DNA of 64,000 bases from Bacteroidota bacterium (GTDB lineage Bacteria; Bacteroidota; Bacteroidia; Chitinophagales; BACL12), in NCBI GenBank assembly GCA_016706865.1, contig JADJIS010000003.1, forward strand, positions 868,001-932,000. The letters run 5' to 3'. The position numbers and the translations under genes are program-made. Within the stretch, counting starts at the first letter, position 1; each line of letters opens with the position of its first letter. The notes under the pieces were generated by a model. It saw nothing but the letters and a program-made list of their open reading frames with translations. It had not been told where the DNA came from and did no database searches. This document shows, piece after piece, positions 1-8,525 of this stretch.

Positions 1-371
1 ATATTATTTTACTGATTCTAATTGCAGTTTGTATTGGTGTATTCGCCTCCAAACTTGGCAACGTGAGCTCCTATTCCAGTTATGAGGATGCTGTTGGAAA
101 AGAAGGTTCCACCGTTCAGTTAATCGGGACATTGGCTAAAGCATATCCTGTTAATTATGATCCGGTAAAGGATCCAAATTCATTCAGTTTTCATTTAACA
201 GATCGCGACGGTAAAGAAATTGAAGTGGTATGTTTCGACGATATGCCTCGTGATTTTGAAAAAAGTGATCAGATCGTTTTAACCGGAGCGATGAAAGGTG
301 AGACCTTTTATGCTGATGATATGCTGGTTAAATGCCCTTCAAAATATGTAGAAAACGAAATTAAAAAATAA
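1..371 (+). CDS. ccmE: Cytochrome c maturation haem chaperone CcmE, 5'-truncated by the window edge
   Basis: The reading frame is open from base 3 and enters the window inside an N-terminal membrane segment (hydrophobic residues up to about base 50), so the true start lies upstream. The soluble domain that follows has the OB-fold pattern of CcmE (a strand ending IEVVCFDDMPRDF, then IVLTGAMKGETFYADDMLVKC). CcmE takes haem from CcmC and passes it to the CcmF lyase on the outer face of the inner membrane. Near the C-terminus the haem motif reads CPSKY, so a Cys replaces the usual His of HxxxY; CxxxY variants are known from archaea and some other bacteria. It lies 11 bp upstream of ccmF, consistent with one operon. 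Confidence 0.85.
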   Translation, partial: IILLILIAVCIGVFASKLGNVSSYSSYEDAVGKEGSTVQLIGTLAKAYPVNYDPVKDPNSFSFHLTDRDGKEIEVVCFDDMPRDFEKSDQIVLTGAMKGETFYADDMLVKCPSKYVENEIKK

Positions 372-382
372 GGAACAGTTAA

Positions 383-2893
383 ATGGACGAATTAACGCAT
401 CAGCATGCTGTTCAAACCATAAATCCACTTTTCGGACAGGTCGGACATTTATTTGTGATCATCGCATTCATCACCGCTATTTTTGCAGCGGTTTTTTATT
501 TTTTGTCTGTTCAGTCTAAAAATGATATAGATAAACTGCAGCGAAGAAAGATTGCCCGCACTTTTTTTATAACACATGGTGCTTCTGTAATTGGTATAGT
601 TGTTACATTATTTATAATGATATTCAATCATCATTTTGAATATCATTATGTTTGGTCGCATTCTTCACAAGATCTGCAAATGAAATATGTTCTTTCCTGT
701 TTTTGGGAAGGGCAGGAGGGAAGTTTTTTATTGTGGAGTTTTTGGCATGTGGTATTGGGAACCGTATTGTTATTCCGGGCTAAAAATTGGGAAGCTCCGG
801 TAATGACCATCGTGAGTTTAATGCAGGTTTTTTTAATTACCTATTTATTAGGTATTTATATAACAGACACTGTTCATATCGGAAATTCACCTTTTCTTTT
901 ATTAAAGGATAAACTTACTTCTGATCCTGTTTTTTTATTTTCTGATTACATGCGTTTTATTCCTGATGGTACAGGATTAAATGCATTATTGCAGAATTAT
1001 TGGATGGTAATACATCCACCGGTTTTATTCTGTGGTTTCGCATCAATTACAATTCCTTTTGCTTTTGGAGTAGCAGGTTTATGGACAAAAAAATATACGG
1101 AATGGATCAAACCTGCAATTCCATATGCATTATTTGCGGGAATGGTTTTGGGAACAGGAATATTAATGGGTGGTGCCTGGGCATATGAGGCTTTAAGTTT
1201 TGGCGGATTTTGGGCCTGGGACCCTGTGGAGAATGCCTCACTTATTCCGTGGTTGATAATAGTTGCAGGTTTGCATAATCTTGTAATTGCAAAAGCAACA
1301 GGTCATGCAACAAGGTCGAGTTTTGTAATGATATTTCTCTCCTTTTATTTTGTTTTATATTCTTCATTTTTAACCAGAAGCGGAATTTTAGGTGATACAA
1401 GTGTGCATGCATTTGTTGAGGAAGGGTTAACAAATCACCTTCTATTATTTTTATTTGTATTTATTTTCATTTCCATTATCCCTTTGATCAGGAGCTGGAA
1501 AAAAATTCCGGTAAAGGAAAAGGAAGAATCTTTATCTTCCAGGGAATTCTGGATGTTCGTGGGCTCCTTGGTATTATTATTTGCAGGAATACACGTGATA
1601 TTTTTTACTTCTATTCCTGTTTTTAATGTGTTATTTGGACATATCAACGATATTTTAGGAACTTCTTTGCGCGATGACATGAGCAAACCTGCGGATGAAA
1701 TTCATTTTTATACCGGAGTTCAGATATGGGTGGGGATTTTAATTGCACTCTTATCAGCTTTTGGGCAATTTTTAAAATATAAAGCAACTGAAAATAAACA
1801 ATTTATCAGGAGTATAGCATCATCTTTAATTTTTGCACTTGTCGCTGCTATAATTAGTTCTATTTTATTAGATAAGATATGGGATATCACTTCTGACCGA
1901 GGAATATTTCATTTAGTTACCAAATATTCTATTTTATTTTTTGCCGGATGGTTTTCTGTCATCGCCAATTTCCAATATCTTATCCGTGTATTAAAAGGTA
2001 AAATTAAAATTGCAGGTGGATCTATTGCCCATATTGGGTTTGGTGTTTTATTATTGGGGATATTAATTTCAAATGCCGGACAACGCGTAATTTCCGAAAA
2101 TACCTTTGGTGTAAATTTTACAGGTGAGGGAATGGATAATACCTTTCAGCGTGAAAATGTACGTTTGATAAGAAATGCACCATTGCCATTGCAAAATTAT
2201 TTAGTTACCTACCTGGGCGATAGTGTTTCTAACGAAGCAACTTATTATAATTTATTGTTTAGAAAAATAGATCCGGAAACACAAAAAATTACTCAGGAGT
2301 TCATGTTGCATCCTTATTTATTAATGGATAAAAAAATGCAACAACTTGCACCTAATCCTGATACGAAACATTTTTTAACTTACGATGTATTTACCCATGT
2401 TACATCACTTCCGGGCGAAGGATCAAAAAATGCACAACCACAAGTTACTGTTGATACGGTTTCTATTGGAGATACAATTAAATTTAATACGGGATATTTT
2501 ATTTTAAACGATGTTTCCCGTTATATTGGTTCCAACGATTCCATTGGGGCGGGAGCACAGCTTTCTGCTCATGTAGGATCTGCTAATGAAAAACTGGAAG
2601 CACAATATATTTTATCCATGCGCGACAGTACTGTTATGCAGGGCACCGCAACTACCCAAATTGCGAATGTGAGTATCACTTTCAGTGGAATATTACCTGC
2701 ACAACAACAATTTATTTTCACCACCACCGATAGTACTTTAAATGATGATTGGATAGTAATTAAATCCATAATATTTCCCATGATCAATTTGGTATGGATC
2801 GGTACTATCGTTATGGCACTTGGATTTTTGATCAGTTTAATTAAAAGAAACAGAGATAATAAAATTTCAAATAATCGTGAACCAAGTAATTAA
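383..2893 (+). CDS. ccmF: Cytochrome c haem lyase CcmF/CcsA-type protein
   Basis: An 836-residue polytopic membrane protein. The tryptophan-rich WWD haem-handling motif is seen around residues 273-290 (GGFWAWDPVENASLIPWL), preceded by the conserved VIHPPVLF segment near residue 209. Together these define the CcmF/CcsA family, which ligates haem to apocytochrome c. Length and a long periplasmic stretch after about residue 580 (then a last membrane helix near residues 800-825) fit CcmF of Bacteroidota. It follows ccmE directly and overlaps the next gene by 17 bp, suggesting translational coupling. The substrate cytochromes are not in the window. Confidence 0.92.
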   Translation: MDELTHQHAVQTINPLFGQVGHLFVIIAFITAIFAAVFYFLSVQSKNDIDKLQRRKIARTFFITHGASVIGIVVTLFIMIFNHHFEYHYVWSHSSQDLQMKYVLSCFWEGQEGSFLLWSFWHVVLGTVLLFRAKNWEAPVMTIVSLMQVFLITYLLGIYITDTVHIGNSPFLLLKDKLTSDPVFLFSDYMRFIPDGTGLNALLQNYWMVIHPPVLFCGFASITIPFAFGVAGLWTKKYTEWIKPAIPYALFAGMVLGTGILMGGAWAYEALSFGGFWAWDPVENASLIPWLIIVAGLHNLVIAKATGHATRSSFVMIFLSFYFVLYSSFLTRSGILGDTSVHAFVEEGLTNHLLLFLFVFIFISIIPLIRSWKKIPVKEKEESLSSREFWMFVGSLVLLFAGIHVIFFTSIPVFNVLFGHINDILGTSLRDDMSKPADEIHFYTGVQIWVGILIALLSAFGQFLKYKATENKQFIRSIASSLIFALVAAIISSILLDKIWDITSDRGIFHLVTKYSILFFAGWFSVIANFQYLIRVLKGKIKIAGGSIAHIGFGVLLLGILISNAGQRVISENTFGVNFTGEGMDNTFQRENVRLIRNAPLPLQNYLVTYLGDSVSNEATYYNLLFRKIDPETQKITQEFMLHPYLLMDKKMQQLAPNPDTKHFLTYDVFTHVTSLPGEGSKNAQPQVTVDTVSIGDTIKFNTGYFILNDVSRYIGSNDSIGAGAQLSAHVGSANEKLEAQYILSMRDSTVMQGTATTQIANVSITFSGILPAQQQFIFTTTDSTLNDDWIVIKSIIFPMINLVWIGTIVMALGFLISLIKRNRDNKISNNREPSN

Positions 2894-3662
2894 AAATATT
2901 TCAATAATCGGAACCGGAAACGTTGCATGGCATTTGGGAAATGCATTTGCAAGATCGGGTATTGAAATAAACCATATTGCCGGTAGGGAAATGGAAAAAG
3001 CAAAACAACTCGCCGAATTATTAGGTTGCAAAAGTTTTGGTACATTGGAGGACGAAATTCCGGAATCTGATCTGTACCTTTTGGCGGTTAGAGATGATGT
3101 AATTCGAACTGTTTTTGAAAAAGTGTTTAAAAAAGGCAGGTTTATTGTTCATCATGCAGGGGCTATAAAAGCCGATATCCTGGATATGCATGATAATAAA
3201 TATGGCGTTATCTGGCCAATGCAAACTCTTACTAAAAATAATGAAATTGATCTTAAAGAAACTTTGTTCGCAGTTTCAGGAAATTCGGAAGAAACTCAGG
3301 CGCAACTAAAAGAGCTTGCTTCAAAAATTTCTTCCAGGGTAATTGAGGTAAGTGATGAACAAAGATCTGTAATGCATTTATCTGCGGTATGGATCAATAA
3401 TTATACAAATCATATGTATGATATTGCCTACAATTTATTAAAGGAGAATAATTTATCGTTGGAACTTTTTTATCCGTTAATGGAGGAGCATTTAAATAAA
3501 TTAAAGGAAATGGCTCCTGATCAATTGCAAACGGGTCCTGCTATTCGGGGCGATATGTCCACGCTTGCTAAACATAAAAGTATGATGAACAATCATAAGG
3601 AGTGGAAGGAATTGTATGATACTTTGGCTAAAAGTATTTTGCACAAATACATAAATAAATAA
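2877..3662 (+). CDS. DUF2520 Rossmann-fold NAD(P)-binding protein
   Basis: A 261-residue protein beginning with a dinucleotide-binding fold: IIGTGNVAWHL at residues 10-20 is a GxGxxxxHL-type loop, followed by a region resembling the F420/NADP oxidoreductase family. The C-terminal helical half matches the DUF2520 pattern (a HLSAVW...NNYTNHMY stretch near residue 165). The substrate is not known. The start is GTG at 2877, inside the end of ccmF; no better ATG is present before the Rossmann loop. The overlap with ccmF and same orientation argue for co-transcription, but no functional link to haem lyase follows from the sequence. Confidence 0.75.
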   Translation: MNQVIKNISIIGTGNVAWHLGNAFARSGIEINHIAGREMEKAKQLAELLGCKSFGTLEDEIPESDLYLLAVRDDVIRTVFEKVFKKGRFIVHHAGAIKADILDMHDNKYGVIWPMQTLTKNNEIDLKETLFAVSGNSEETQAQLKELASKISSRVIEVSDEQRSVMHLSAVWINNYTNHMYDIAYNLLKENNLSLELFYPLMEEHLNKLKEMAPDQLQTGPAIRGDMSTLAKHKSMMNNHKEWKELYDTLAKSILHKYINK

Positions 3663-3686
3663 TTAATACTTTATTATATTCAGGTT

Positions 3687-4016
3687 ATGGTTACTATTAA
3701 ATTTATTTTTGAGGATGGGAGTGAGGATAGGCAAATTGAGATCGATTCAGGTCACACCGTTTTGGAAGCCGCTTTATTGAATGATATAAAATTAAACCAC
3801 AATTGTGGTGGCGTTTGTGCATGTAGTACTTGCCATGTTTATATAGAAAAGGGAATGGACAGTTTACCCGAAACAACAGAAAAAGAGGAGGATTTTATCG
3901 ACCGTGCCCGTGACCCAAGATTAAATTCCAGATTGAGTTGCCAGTGCGACCTAATGGAAGACGAAACATTTATTGAGGTTATTGTACCTGACCAATCTAC
4001 AATTATTGCATCATAA
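3687..4016 (+). CDS. 2Fe-2S ferredoxin, adrenodoxin type
   Basis: A 109-residue protein with the vertebrate/ISC-type ferredoxin signature: Cys40, Cys46 and Cys49 in a Cx5Cx2C loop and the fourth ligand Cys85 in RLSCQC. Extra Cys44 and Cys87 are visible. Such ferredoxins donate electrons in Fe-S cluster assembly (the Fdx of the isc operon) or to P450-like enzymes. The next gene, 25 bp downstream, is IscX, which favours the Fe-S assembly role. It lies 24 bp after the DUF2520 gene on the same strand. Confidence 0.88.
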   Translation: MVTIKFIFEDGSEDRQIEIDSGHTVLEAALLNDIKLNHNCGGVCACSTCHVYIEKGMDSLPETTEKEEDFIDRARDPRLNSRLSCQCDLMEDETFIEVIVPDQSTIIAS

Positions 4017-4041
4017 TTAACTAATAATATCCGTTTATACT

Positions 4042-4284
4042 ATGAATAATTTTGAAGAACCGCCAATTTATTGGAACGACCACGAAGATATTGCCCTTAA
4101 ATTACACGAACGTTTTGGAGATGATTTCGGTGAATCTAAAATATATAGGATTCGATTCACCGAATTGATAGAATGGGTGCTCGAATTACCCGATTTTAAA
4201 GGAACCCGTGAAGAATGTAATGAAGGTCATTTGGAAATGATTCAAAGCGCCTGGGTTTATGAATGGCGCGATGCGAGGAAATAG
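4042..4284 (+). CDS. iscX: Fe-S cluster assembly protein IscX
   Basis: An 80-residue acidic protein matching the IscX/YfhJ family over its full length: the PPIYWNDHEDIALKL start, a conserved IRFTELIEWVLELPDF core and the terminal IQSAWVYEW. IscX binds IscS and iron and modulates cluster assembly. In many genomes iscX sits immediately after fdx, as here. The stop codon (TAG) at 4282 is followed at once by a short array of GGCAGTN units and then the large palindrome at 4307, so the repeat-rich DNA begins at the gene end. Confidence 0.88.
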   Translation: MNNFEEPPIYWNDHEDIALKLHERFGDDFGESKIYRIRFTELIEWVLELPDFKGTREECNEGHLEMIQSAWVYEWRDARK

Positions 4285-4306
4285 TAGGCAGTGGCAGTTG
4301 GCAGTC

Positions 4307-4370
4307 GTTGAAAAATGTGATTTTGTAGCGTCGCAAAATTTTGCGACGCTACAAAATCACATTTTTCAAC
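4307..4370. repeat. Perfect 64-bp palindrome (32-bp arms, no spacer)
   Basis: The left arm 4307-4338 (starting GTTGAAAAATGTGATTTTG, ending CGTCGCAAAA) is exactly reverse-complementary to 4339-4370. I checked every position. It would form a 32-bp hairpin in RNA or a cruciform in DNA. It lies between iscX and the heptamer array upstream of the UbiA gene. It has no following T-run on the + strand, so it is not a simple intrinsic terminator. Confidence 0.95.
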
Positions 4371-4461
4371 TCAGAACTCAGAACTCAGAACTCAGAACTC
4401 AGAACTCAGAACTCAGAACTCAGAACTCAGAACTCAGAACTCAGAACTCAGAACTCAGAAC
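4371..4461 (+). repeat. Heptanucleotide array, 13 perfect copies of TCAGAAC
   Basis: Exactly 91 bases made of 13 units, beginning at the base after the palindrome and ending six adenines before the ATG of the UbiA prenyltransferase gene. It therefore occupies the whole 5' untranslated region proximal to that start. A change of one unit shifts the spacing by 7 bp but does not touch the coding frame. A degenerate relative occurs at 38178-38215. Confidence 0.97.
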
Positions 4462-4467
4462 AAAAAA

Positions 4468-5400
4468 ATGAAACCCTGGTTAAAACTCATACGACCCATT
4501 AACCTGATAATACTTGCGGCAACAATGTATTTTATTGATGCATTTATTATGCAGCCCAATTTTAATACGTATGGAATTGCATTTACATTGACAGAGTTTC
4601 AATTTTTTTTATTGGTTTTTTCTACGGTATTGATCTGTGCTGCGGGATATATAATTAATGATTATTACGATGTGGAAATTGATAGTATCAATAAACCGGA
4701 AAAGCAGATCATAGGAAAATTTATTTCTCCTCAAAAAGCATTTACTTCTTATTTAATTCTTTCCGGATTAGGTTTGGCAATAGGGGTCTATCTGAGCATT
4801 ATAATTGGATTCTGGAAACTTACAACCCTATTTGTAATTGCAATATTTTTATTATATTTTTATTCTTCTTCATTTAAACGAACACCTTTACTTGGAAATA
4901 TCATTGTTGCATTTTTATCGGGATTGAGTATTCTGTTAATACTATTTTTTGAACCGGCATTATATCGTTTGGCTCGTCCTGCCGATTATTTTATTGCAGG
5001 TATGGTTACAAAATACATTATCGGTATAAGCATTTTTGCCTTTACGCTTACTGTTGTGAGAGAAATTGTGAAAACAATGGAAGATGTAGAAGGAGACAAA
5101 AAAATGGGAGCCAAAACCATAGCTGTAAAATGGGGTATTTTGACATCGAAAATAGTAGCTGTGTTATTTCTCGTTTTTACTATCGCTGCATTATTATATA
5201 TTTTATTGGAAGTGCTAAACCGCGACCATAAAATATATTTTTATTATCTGAATGCATTGAATTTATTTTTATTATTTATCGGTTTGAAAATAATTACCGC
5301 TAAAACTAAACTGCAATTTAATGCTGTAAGCACCATGGTAAAAATTTCCATGCTTATAGGAATTTGTTTAATGCCATTGTATTACTTTATAGAATTTTAA
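4468..5400 (+). CDS. UbiA family prenyltransferase, geranylgeranylglycerol-phosphate synthase-like
   Basis: A 310-residue integral membrane protein with about eight to nine predicted helices. The two Asp-rich polyprenyl-diphosphate/Mg2+ motifs are present: NDYYDVEID at 64-72 and DVEGDKKMGAKTIA near residue 208. These define UbiA-superfamily transferases, which attach a polyprenyl chain to an aromatic or other acceptor in the membrane. The acceptor cannot be read from sequence; Bacteroidota homologues beside maf are often annotated as geranylgeranylglycerol-phosphate geranylgeranyltransferases. The start ATG follows AAAAAA with no Shine-Dalgarno. The gene is separated from maf by 3 bp, so they are probably co-transcribed. 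Confidence 0.85.
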   Translation: MKPWLKLIRPINLIILAATMYFIDAFIMQPNFNTYGIAFTLTEFQFFLLVFSTVLICAAGYIINDYYDVEIDSINKPEKQIIGKFISPQKAFTSYLILSGLGLAIGVYLSIIIGFWKLTTLFVIAIFLLYFYSSSFKRTPLLGNIIVAFLSGLSILLILFFEPALYRLARPADYFIAGMVTKYIIGISIFAFTLTVVREIVKTMEDVEGDKKMGAKTIAVKWGILTSKIVAVLFLVFTIAALLYILLEVLNRDHKIYFYYLNALNLFLLFIGLKIITAKTKLQFNAVSTMVKISMLIGICLMPLYYFIEF

Positions 5401-5403
5401 CTC

Positions 5404-5970
5404 ATGTCGATAAAATTAGCCTCAGGATCACCTCGTAGAAGTCAACTGTTGAAGGAAGCAGGTTTTGAATTCGAAATTCTGAAAATAGATGTTGATGAAT
5501 CTTTTCCACAATCTATGCCGGTGAAAGATATCCCCTTATTTCTTGCACAAAAAAAGATGCAGGAAGCAAATAACTTCAGAAAAGATAATGATATCATTAT
5601 TACTGCTGATACAGTGGTAATTCTTGAGGATACGGTCATAAATAAACCTTTTGACAGCGACGATGCCTTTTCCATTTTAAGAAACCTTTCCGGAAATATG
5701 CACCTTGTGGTTTCAGGCGTTTGTATCGCTACATCCACCTATCAATATGATCTCGAAGTTACTACTAAGGTATATTTCGATACGATGACCGATGATGAAA
5801 TAAAATTTTATATCAAAAATTATAAACCATTCGATAAAGCCGGTGCATATGCCATTCAGGAATGGATAGGAATTAATAAGATCTCCAAAATAGAAGGCGA
5901 TTATTACAATGTAGTGGGATTTCCTATGAGTAAAATATACCCCATTCTTAAGACACTACTGGAAGGGTAA
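5404..5970 (+). CDS. maf: Maf-like nucleoside triphosphate pyrophosphatase
   Basis: A 188-residue protein with the Maf/HAM1-like signature SGSPRRSQLL at residues 7-16 and the catalytic ADTVV near residue 67, plus KPFDKAGAYAIQEW near 140, typical of the dTTP/UTP pyrophosphatase (YhdE) subgroup. Maf proteins hydrolyse non-canonical or pyrimidine nucleoside triphosphates and affect septum formation when overproduced. It starts 3 bp after the UbiA gene stop. Confidence 0.92.
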   Translation: MSIKLASGSPRRSQLLKEAGFEFEILKIDVDESFPQSMPVKDIPLFLAQKKMQEANNFRKDNDIIITADTVVILEDTVINKPFDSDDAFSILRNLSGNMHLVVSGVCIATSTYQYDLEVTTKVYFDTMTDDEIKFYIKNYKPFDKAGAYAIQEWIGINKISKIEGDYYNVVGFPMSKIYPILKTLLEG

Positions 5971-6098
5971 TTACAATTGATTATATTTAATAATAAATGC
6001 AATGAGGTGGTTAGGCTAAATTATTCTTCTCCCAATCTCACTGTGGATTACTTCCATAACAGCTAATGAGTTTATTGCATAATTTTGCTGTATCAAAA

Positions 6099-7739
6099 AT
6101 GAGACTAAAATTTTCCATATATTTAATTTGTTTATTAACTGCTATTCTGCACACCGGTTGCAAAAAAGACCATTCCCATCCCGATAAAACTATATTCAGA
6201 TTAAATTTATCTACCCCTGTTACCTCACTTGATCCCGCTTTCGCCAGCGATCAGCCAAACACTTGGAGCGTAAATCAAATGTTTAATGGTTTGGTTCAGT
6301 TGGATACACAATTAAATGTAGTGCCCTGTATTGCAAAAAGCTGGACCATTTCTGATGACAGATTAGTATATACTTTTTATCTGAGAACGGATGTTTTTTT
6401 TCACGATAACGATTGTTTTGAAAATGGAAAGGGAAGAAAAGCAACCGCCGCTGATTTTGAATTTTCATTTAAAAGATTAATTGATCCCACCACTGCTGCA
6501 AGGGGAAATTGGGTATTTCAAAATATTGTAGATAGTATCAATCCTTTTTATGCTTTAAATGATAGTACATTTCAAATTAAATTACACAAACCCTTTGCAC
6601 CTTTTTTACAGCGGTTGAGCATCCAATATTGTTCAGTGGTTCCTTCCGAAGCCATTAAAAAATATGGAACTGATTTTAGAAGTAACCCTGTTGGAACAGG
6701 TCCATTTAAATTTGTAAGATGGGAGGAAGGAGAGTTATTGATCTTACACAAATTCGAGAACTATTTTGAAAGGGATGTGGATGGAAATCGTCTGCCATAT
6801 CTCGATGCGGTGAATATTCAATTCATCACAAATAAATCGACTGAATTTTTAAAATTTTTAAGTGGGGAAATTGATTTTGTAAGTGATGTGGATGCTGCAC
6901 TAAAAGATAATATTCTCACAAAGGAAGGAACCCTGCAATCAAAATATGCCGATAAAATAAACTTATTAAAAGGCCCTTTTCTGAACACGGAATATTTTGC
7001 AATTTTAATGGATACCACGAAAGAAATTGTGCTGCAAAGTCCGATGCAATTTAAACAAGTTAGGCAAGCTATTAATTACGGTTTTGATAGAAATGAGATG
7101 TTACTTTTTTTAAAGAACAATCGCGGAATTGCGGCAACAGGTGGAATTGTTCCTCCAAGTTTATTGGATCAAAGCAGAGATATGAATTACGGATATTATT
7201 ACAATCCCGATACTGCATTACAATTATTGGCATTAGCAGGTTTTGAAAACGGAGTAGGCTTACCGGAAATAATTTTGCATACTGTGGAACAATATCAGGA
7301 TATTGCAATTTATATTAAAGATAAACTGGAGGATATAGGTATAGCCATAAAAATTGAAACAGTTGATCCCAGAATTTTAAGAGAAATGCGTTTAAATGAA
7401 TCAACTGTATTATTCAGAAGCAGTTGGATAGCAGATTATGCTGACGCAGAAAATTATTTGACAGTGATGTATGGTAACAGCGAAGCACCACCCAATTACA
7501 CACATTATAAAAACAAACAATTCGATAGTATTTATCAAATTGCAGTGGCAGAAAGCGATGATAAAATTCGCAAACGACTTTATTACACCATGGATAGCAT
7601 CATGATTCAGGACGCTCCCATAATTCCTCTGTTTTATGATGAAGTATTCCGATTTACCCAAAAAAATATAACCGGCCTCGAGCCAAATGGGTTGAATATG
7701 CTGGACTTGAAAACGACGAGGAAGGGAATTGAGAATTGA
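6099..7739 (+). CDS. ABC transporter solute-binding lipoprotein, SBP_bac_5 (peptide/nickel) family
   Basis: About 546 residues. I place the start at ATG 6099 (MRLKFSIYL), which gives a proper lipoprotein signal ending at Cys21 (LHTGC, a somewhat atypical lipobox with His at -3); an in-frame ATG exists at 6066. The mature part carries family-5 hallmarks: PVTSLDPAFASD at the start, the NPVGTGPFKF motif, and a C-terminal lobe with ...RSSWIADYADAENYL and APIIPLFYDE. It would capture oligopeptides or a related solute for an ABC permease that is not in this window. The stop codon TGA is formed within an ATTGAGA heptamer array, so the last residues (GIEN) are encoded by repeat sequence. Confidence 0.85.
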   Translation: MRLKFSIYLICLLTAILHTGCKKDHSHPDKTIFRLNLSTPVTSLDPAFASDQPNTWSVNQMFNGLVQLDTQLNVVPCIAKSWTISDDRLVYTFYLRTDVFFHDNDCFENGKGRKATAADFEFSFKRLIDPTTAARGNWVFQNIVDSINPFYALNDSTFQIKLHKPFAPFLQRLSIQYCSVVPSEAIKKYGTDFRSNPVGTGPFKFVRWEEGELLILHKFENYFERDVDGNRLPYLDAVNIQFITNKSTEFLKFLSGEIDFVSDVDAALKDNILTKEGTLQSKYADKINLLKGPFLNTEYFAILMDTTKEIVLQSPMQFKQVRQAINYGFDRNEMLLFLKNNRGIAATGGIVPPSLLDQSRDMNYGYYYNPDTALQLLALAGFENGVGLPEIILHTVEQYQDIAIYIKDKLEDIGIAIKIETVDPRILREMRLNESTVLFRSSWIADYADAENYLTVMYGNSEAPPNYTHYKNKQFDSIYQIAVAESDDKIRKRLYYTMDSIMIQDAPIIPLFYDEVFRFTQKNITGLEPNGLNMLDLKTTRKGIEN

Positions 7740-7906
7740 GAGTTGAGAATTGAGAATGATCGACGGCATGATGATTAGACTTCGGAATAATTGACAATTG
7801 ACAATTGATAACATATTAATTGATAATTGACAATTGATAACACAGTAATTGACAATTGACAATTGATAATTGACAATGATCGACGGAATGATGATTTTCC
7901 TTCGGA
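7727..7906. repeat. Heptamer arrays (ATTGAGA, AATTGAC) between two direct repeats
   Basis: The gene-free stretch 7740-8054 starts with ATTGAGA-type units (7727-7757) that overlap the end of the preceding gene. Next comes a direct repeat beginning ATGATCGACGG and ending CTTCGGA (7756-7786 and again 7876-7906), enclosing an AATTGAC/AATTGATA array (7788-7876). The rest to 8054 is AT-rich and shows nothing recognisable beyond possible promoter sequence for the Nudix gene. Confidence 0.85.
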
Positions 7907-8054
7907 TGTAAGTTAGATTAGTAGTCATGATTTTCGATGTTGTCAACATGATAATTATACTATGGAATGAAACTATTTTGTAGGAATACAATTTTCGGGT
8001 ATTAACCAAAGTAAAAAATTACAAAAGTGAAAATTAATAAATTGAAAATCTTTC

Positions 8055-8525
8055 ATGTTTAACATTCGTGTATATGGAATTCTAATTAGGGCTAATAAAA
8101 TATTATTAGTAGAAGAAAACATTCGTGATCGAAGGATATTAAAATTTCCGGGAGGAGGTTTGGAATTCGGTGAGGGAACAATTGATTGTCTTCAACGGGA
8201 ATTCAGGGAAGAATTGGGGATGGAAATTAAGGATATTACTCATTTCTACACTACAGATTTTTTTGTACAAAGTTTTTTAGATGCAACACAGCAGGTGATA
8301 AGTATATATTATTTATGTGCCATGGAAGATCAGAATGTTAATTATTCTCTCGATACAACAATGGAATTTAAATGGGTTGATATAAATGATATTAATGAGG
8401 AAATGTTTGCCTTGCCCATTGATAAGGTAGTTGCGAAAATAATGAAGGGGAAGGAAAGGATCGAAGGGAGAAGATTCGAAGGTGAAGGAAGGAAGGGGTT
8501 GGAAGGGGGCAAAATGAAGGAATGA
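8055..8525 (+). CDS. Nudix hydrolase
   Basis: A 156-residue protein with a complete Nudix box at residues 34-56: G34, five residues, E40, seven residues, R48-E49, E52-E53, G55. The core family hydrolyses a nucleoside diphosphate linked to another moiety; the substrate is unknown. The domain ends near residue 135. The last about 20 residues are Lys/Glu/Gly/Arg-rich (for example RFEGEGRKGLEGG) and come from a purine-rich repeat that continues downstream, so the native C-terminus was probably extended by read-through into repeats. Confidence 0.85.
   Translation: MFNIRVYGILIRANKILLVEENIRDRRILKFPGGGLEFGEGTIDCLQREFREELGMEIKDITHFYTTDFFVQSFLDATQQVISIYYLCAMEDQNVNYSLDTTMEFKWVDINDINEEMFALPIDKVVAKIMKGKERIEGRRFEGEGRKGLEGGKMKE

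Noticed and set aside
4371..4461. Heptamer array considered as a coding repeat or phase-variation tract inside a gene
   Set aside because: It lies wholly outside the coding frame and ends six bases before the ATG, so it cannot switch the frame.
4259..4471. 70-codon frame through the palindrome and TCAGAAC array
   Set aside because: The product is a repeat of RTQNSEL made by the heptamers; it overlaps IscX and has no support.
7410..8009. 199-codon open frame on the minus strand
   Set aside because: Most of it is the translation of the AATTGAC/ATTGAGA arrays (NYQLSIVNYQLS-type product), and it overlaps the end of the solute-binding protein gene.
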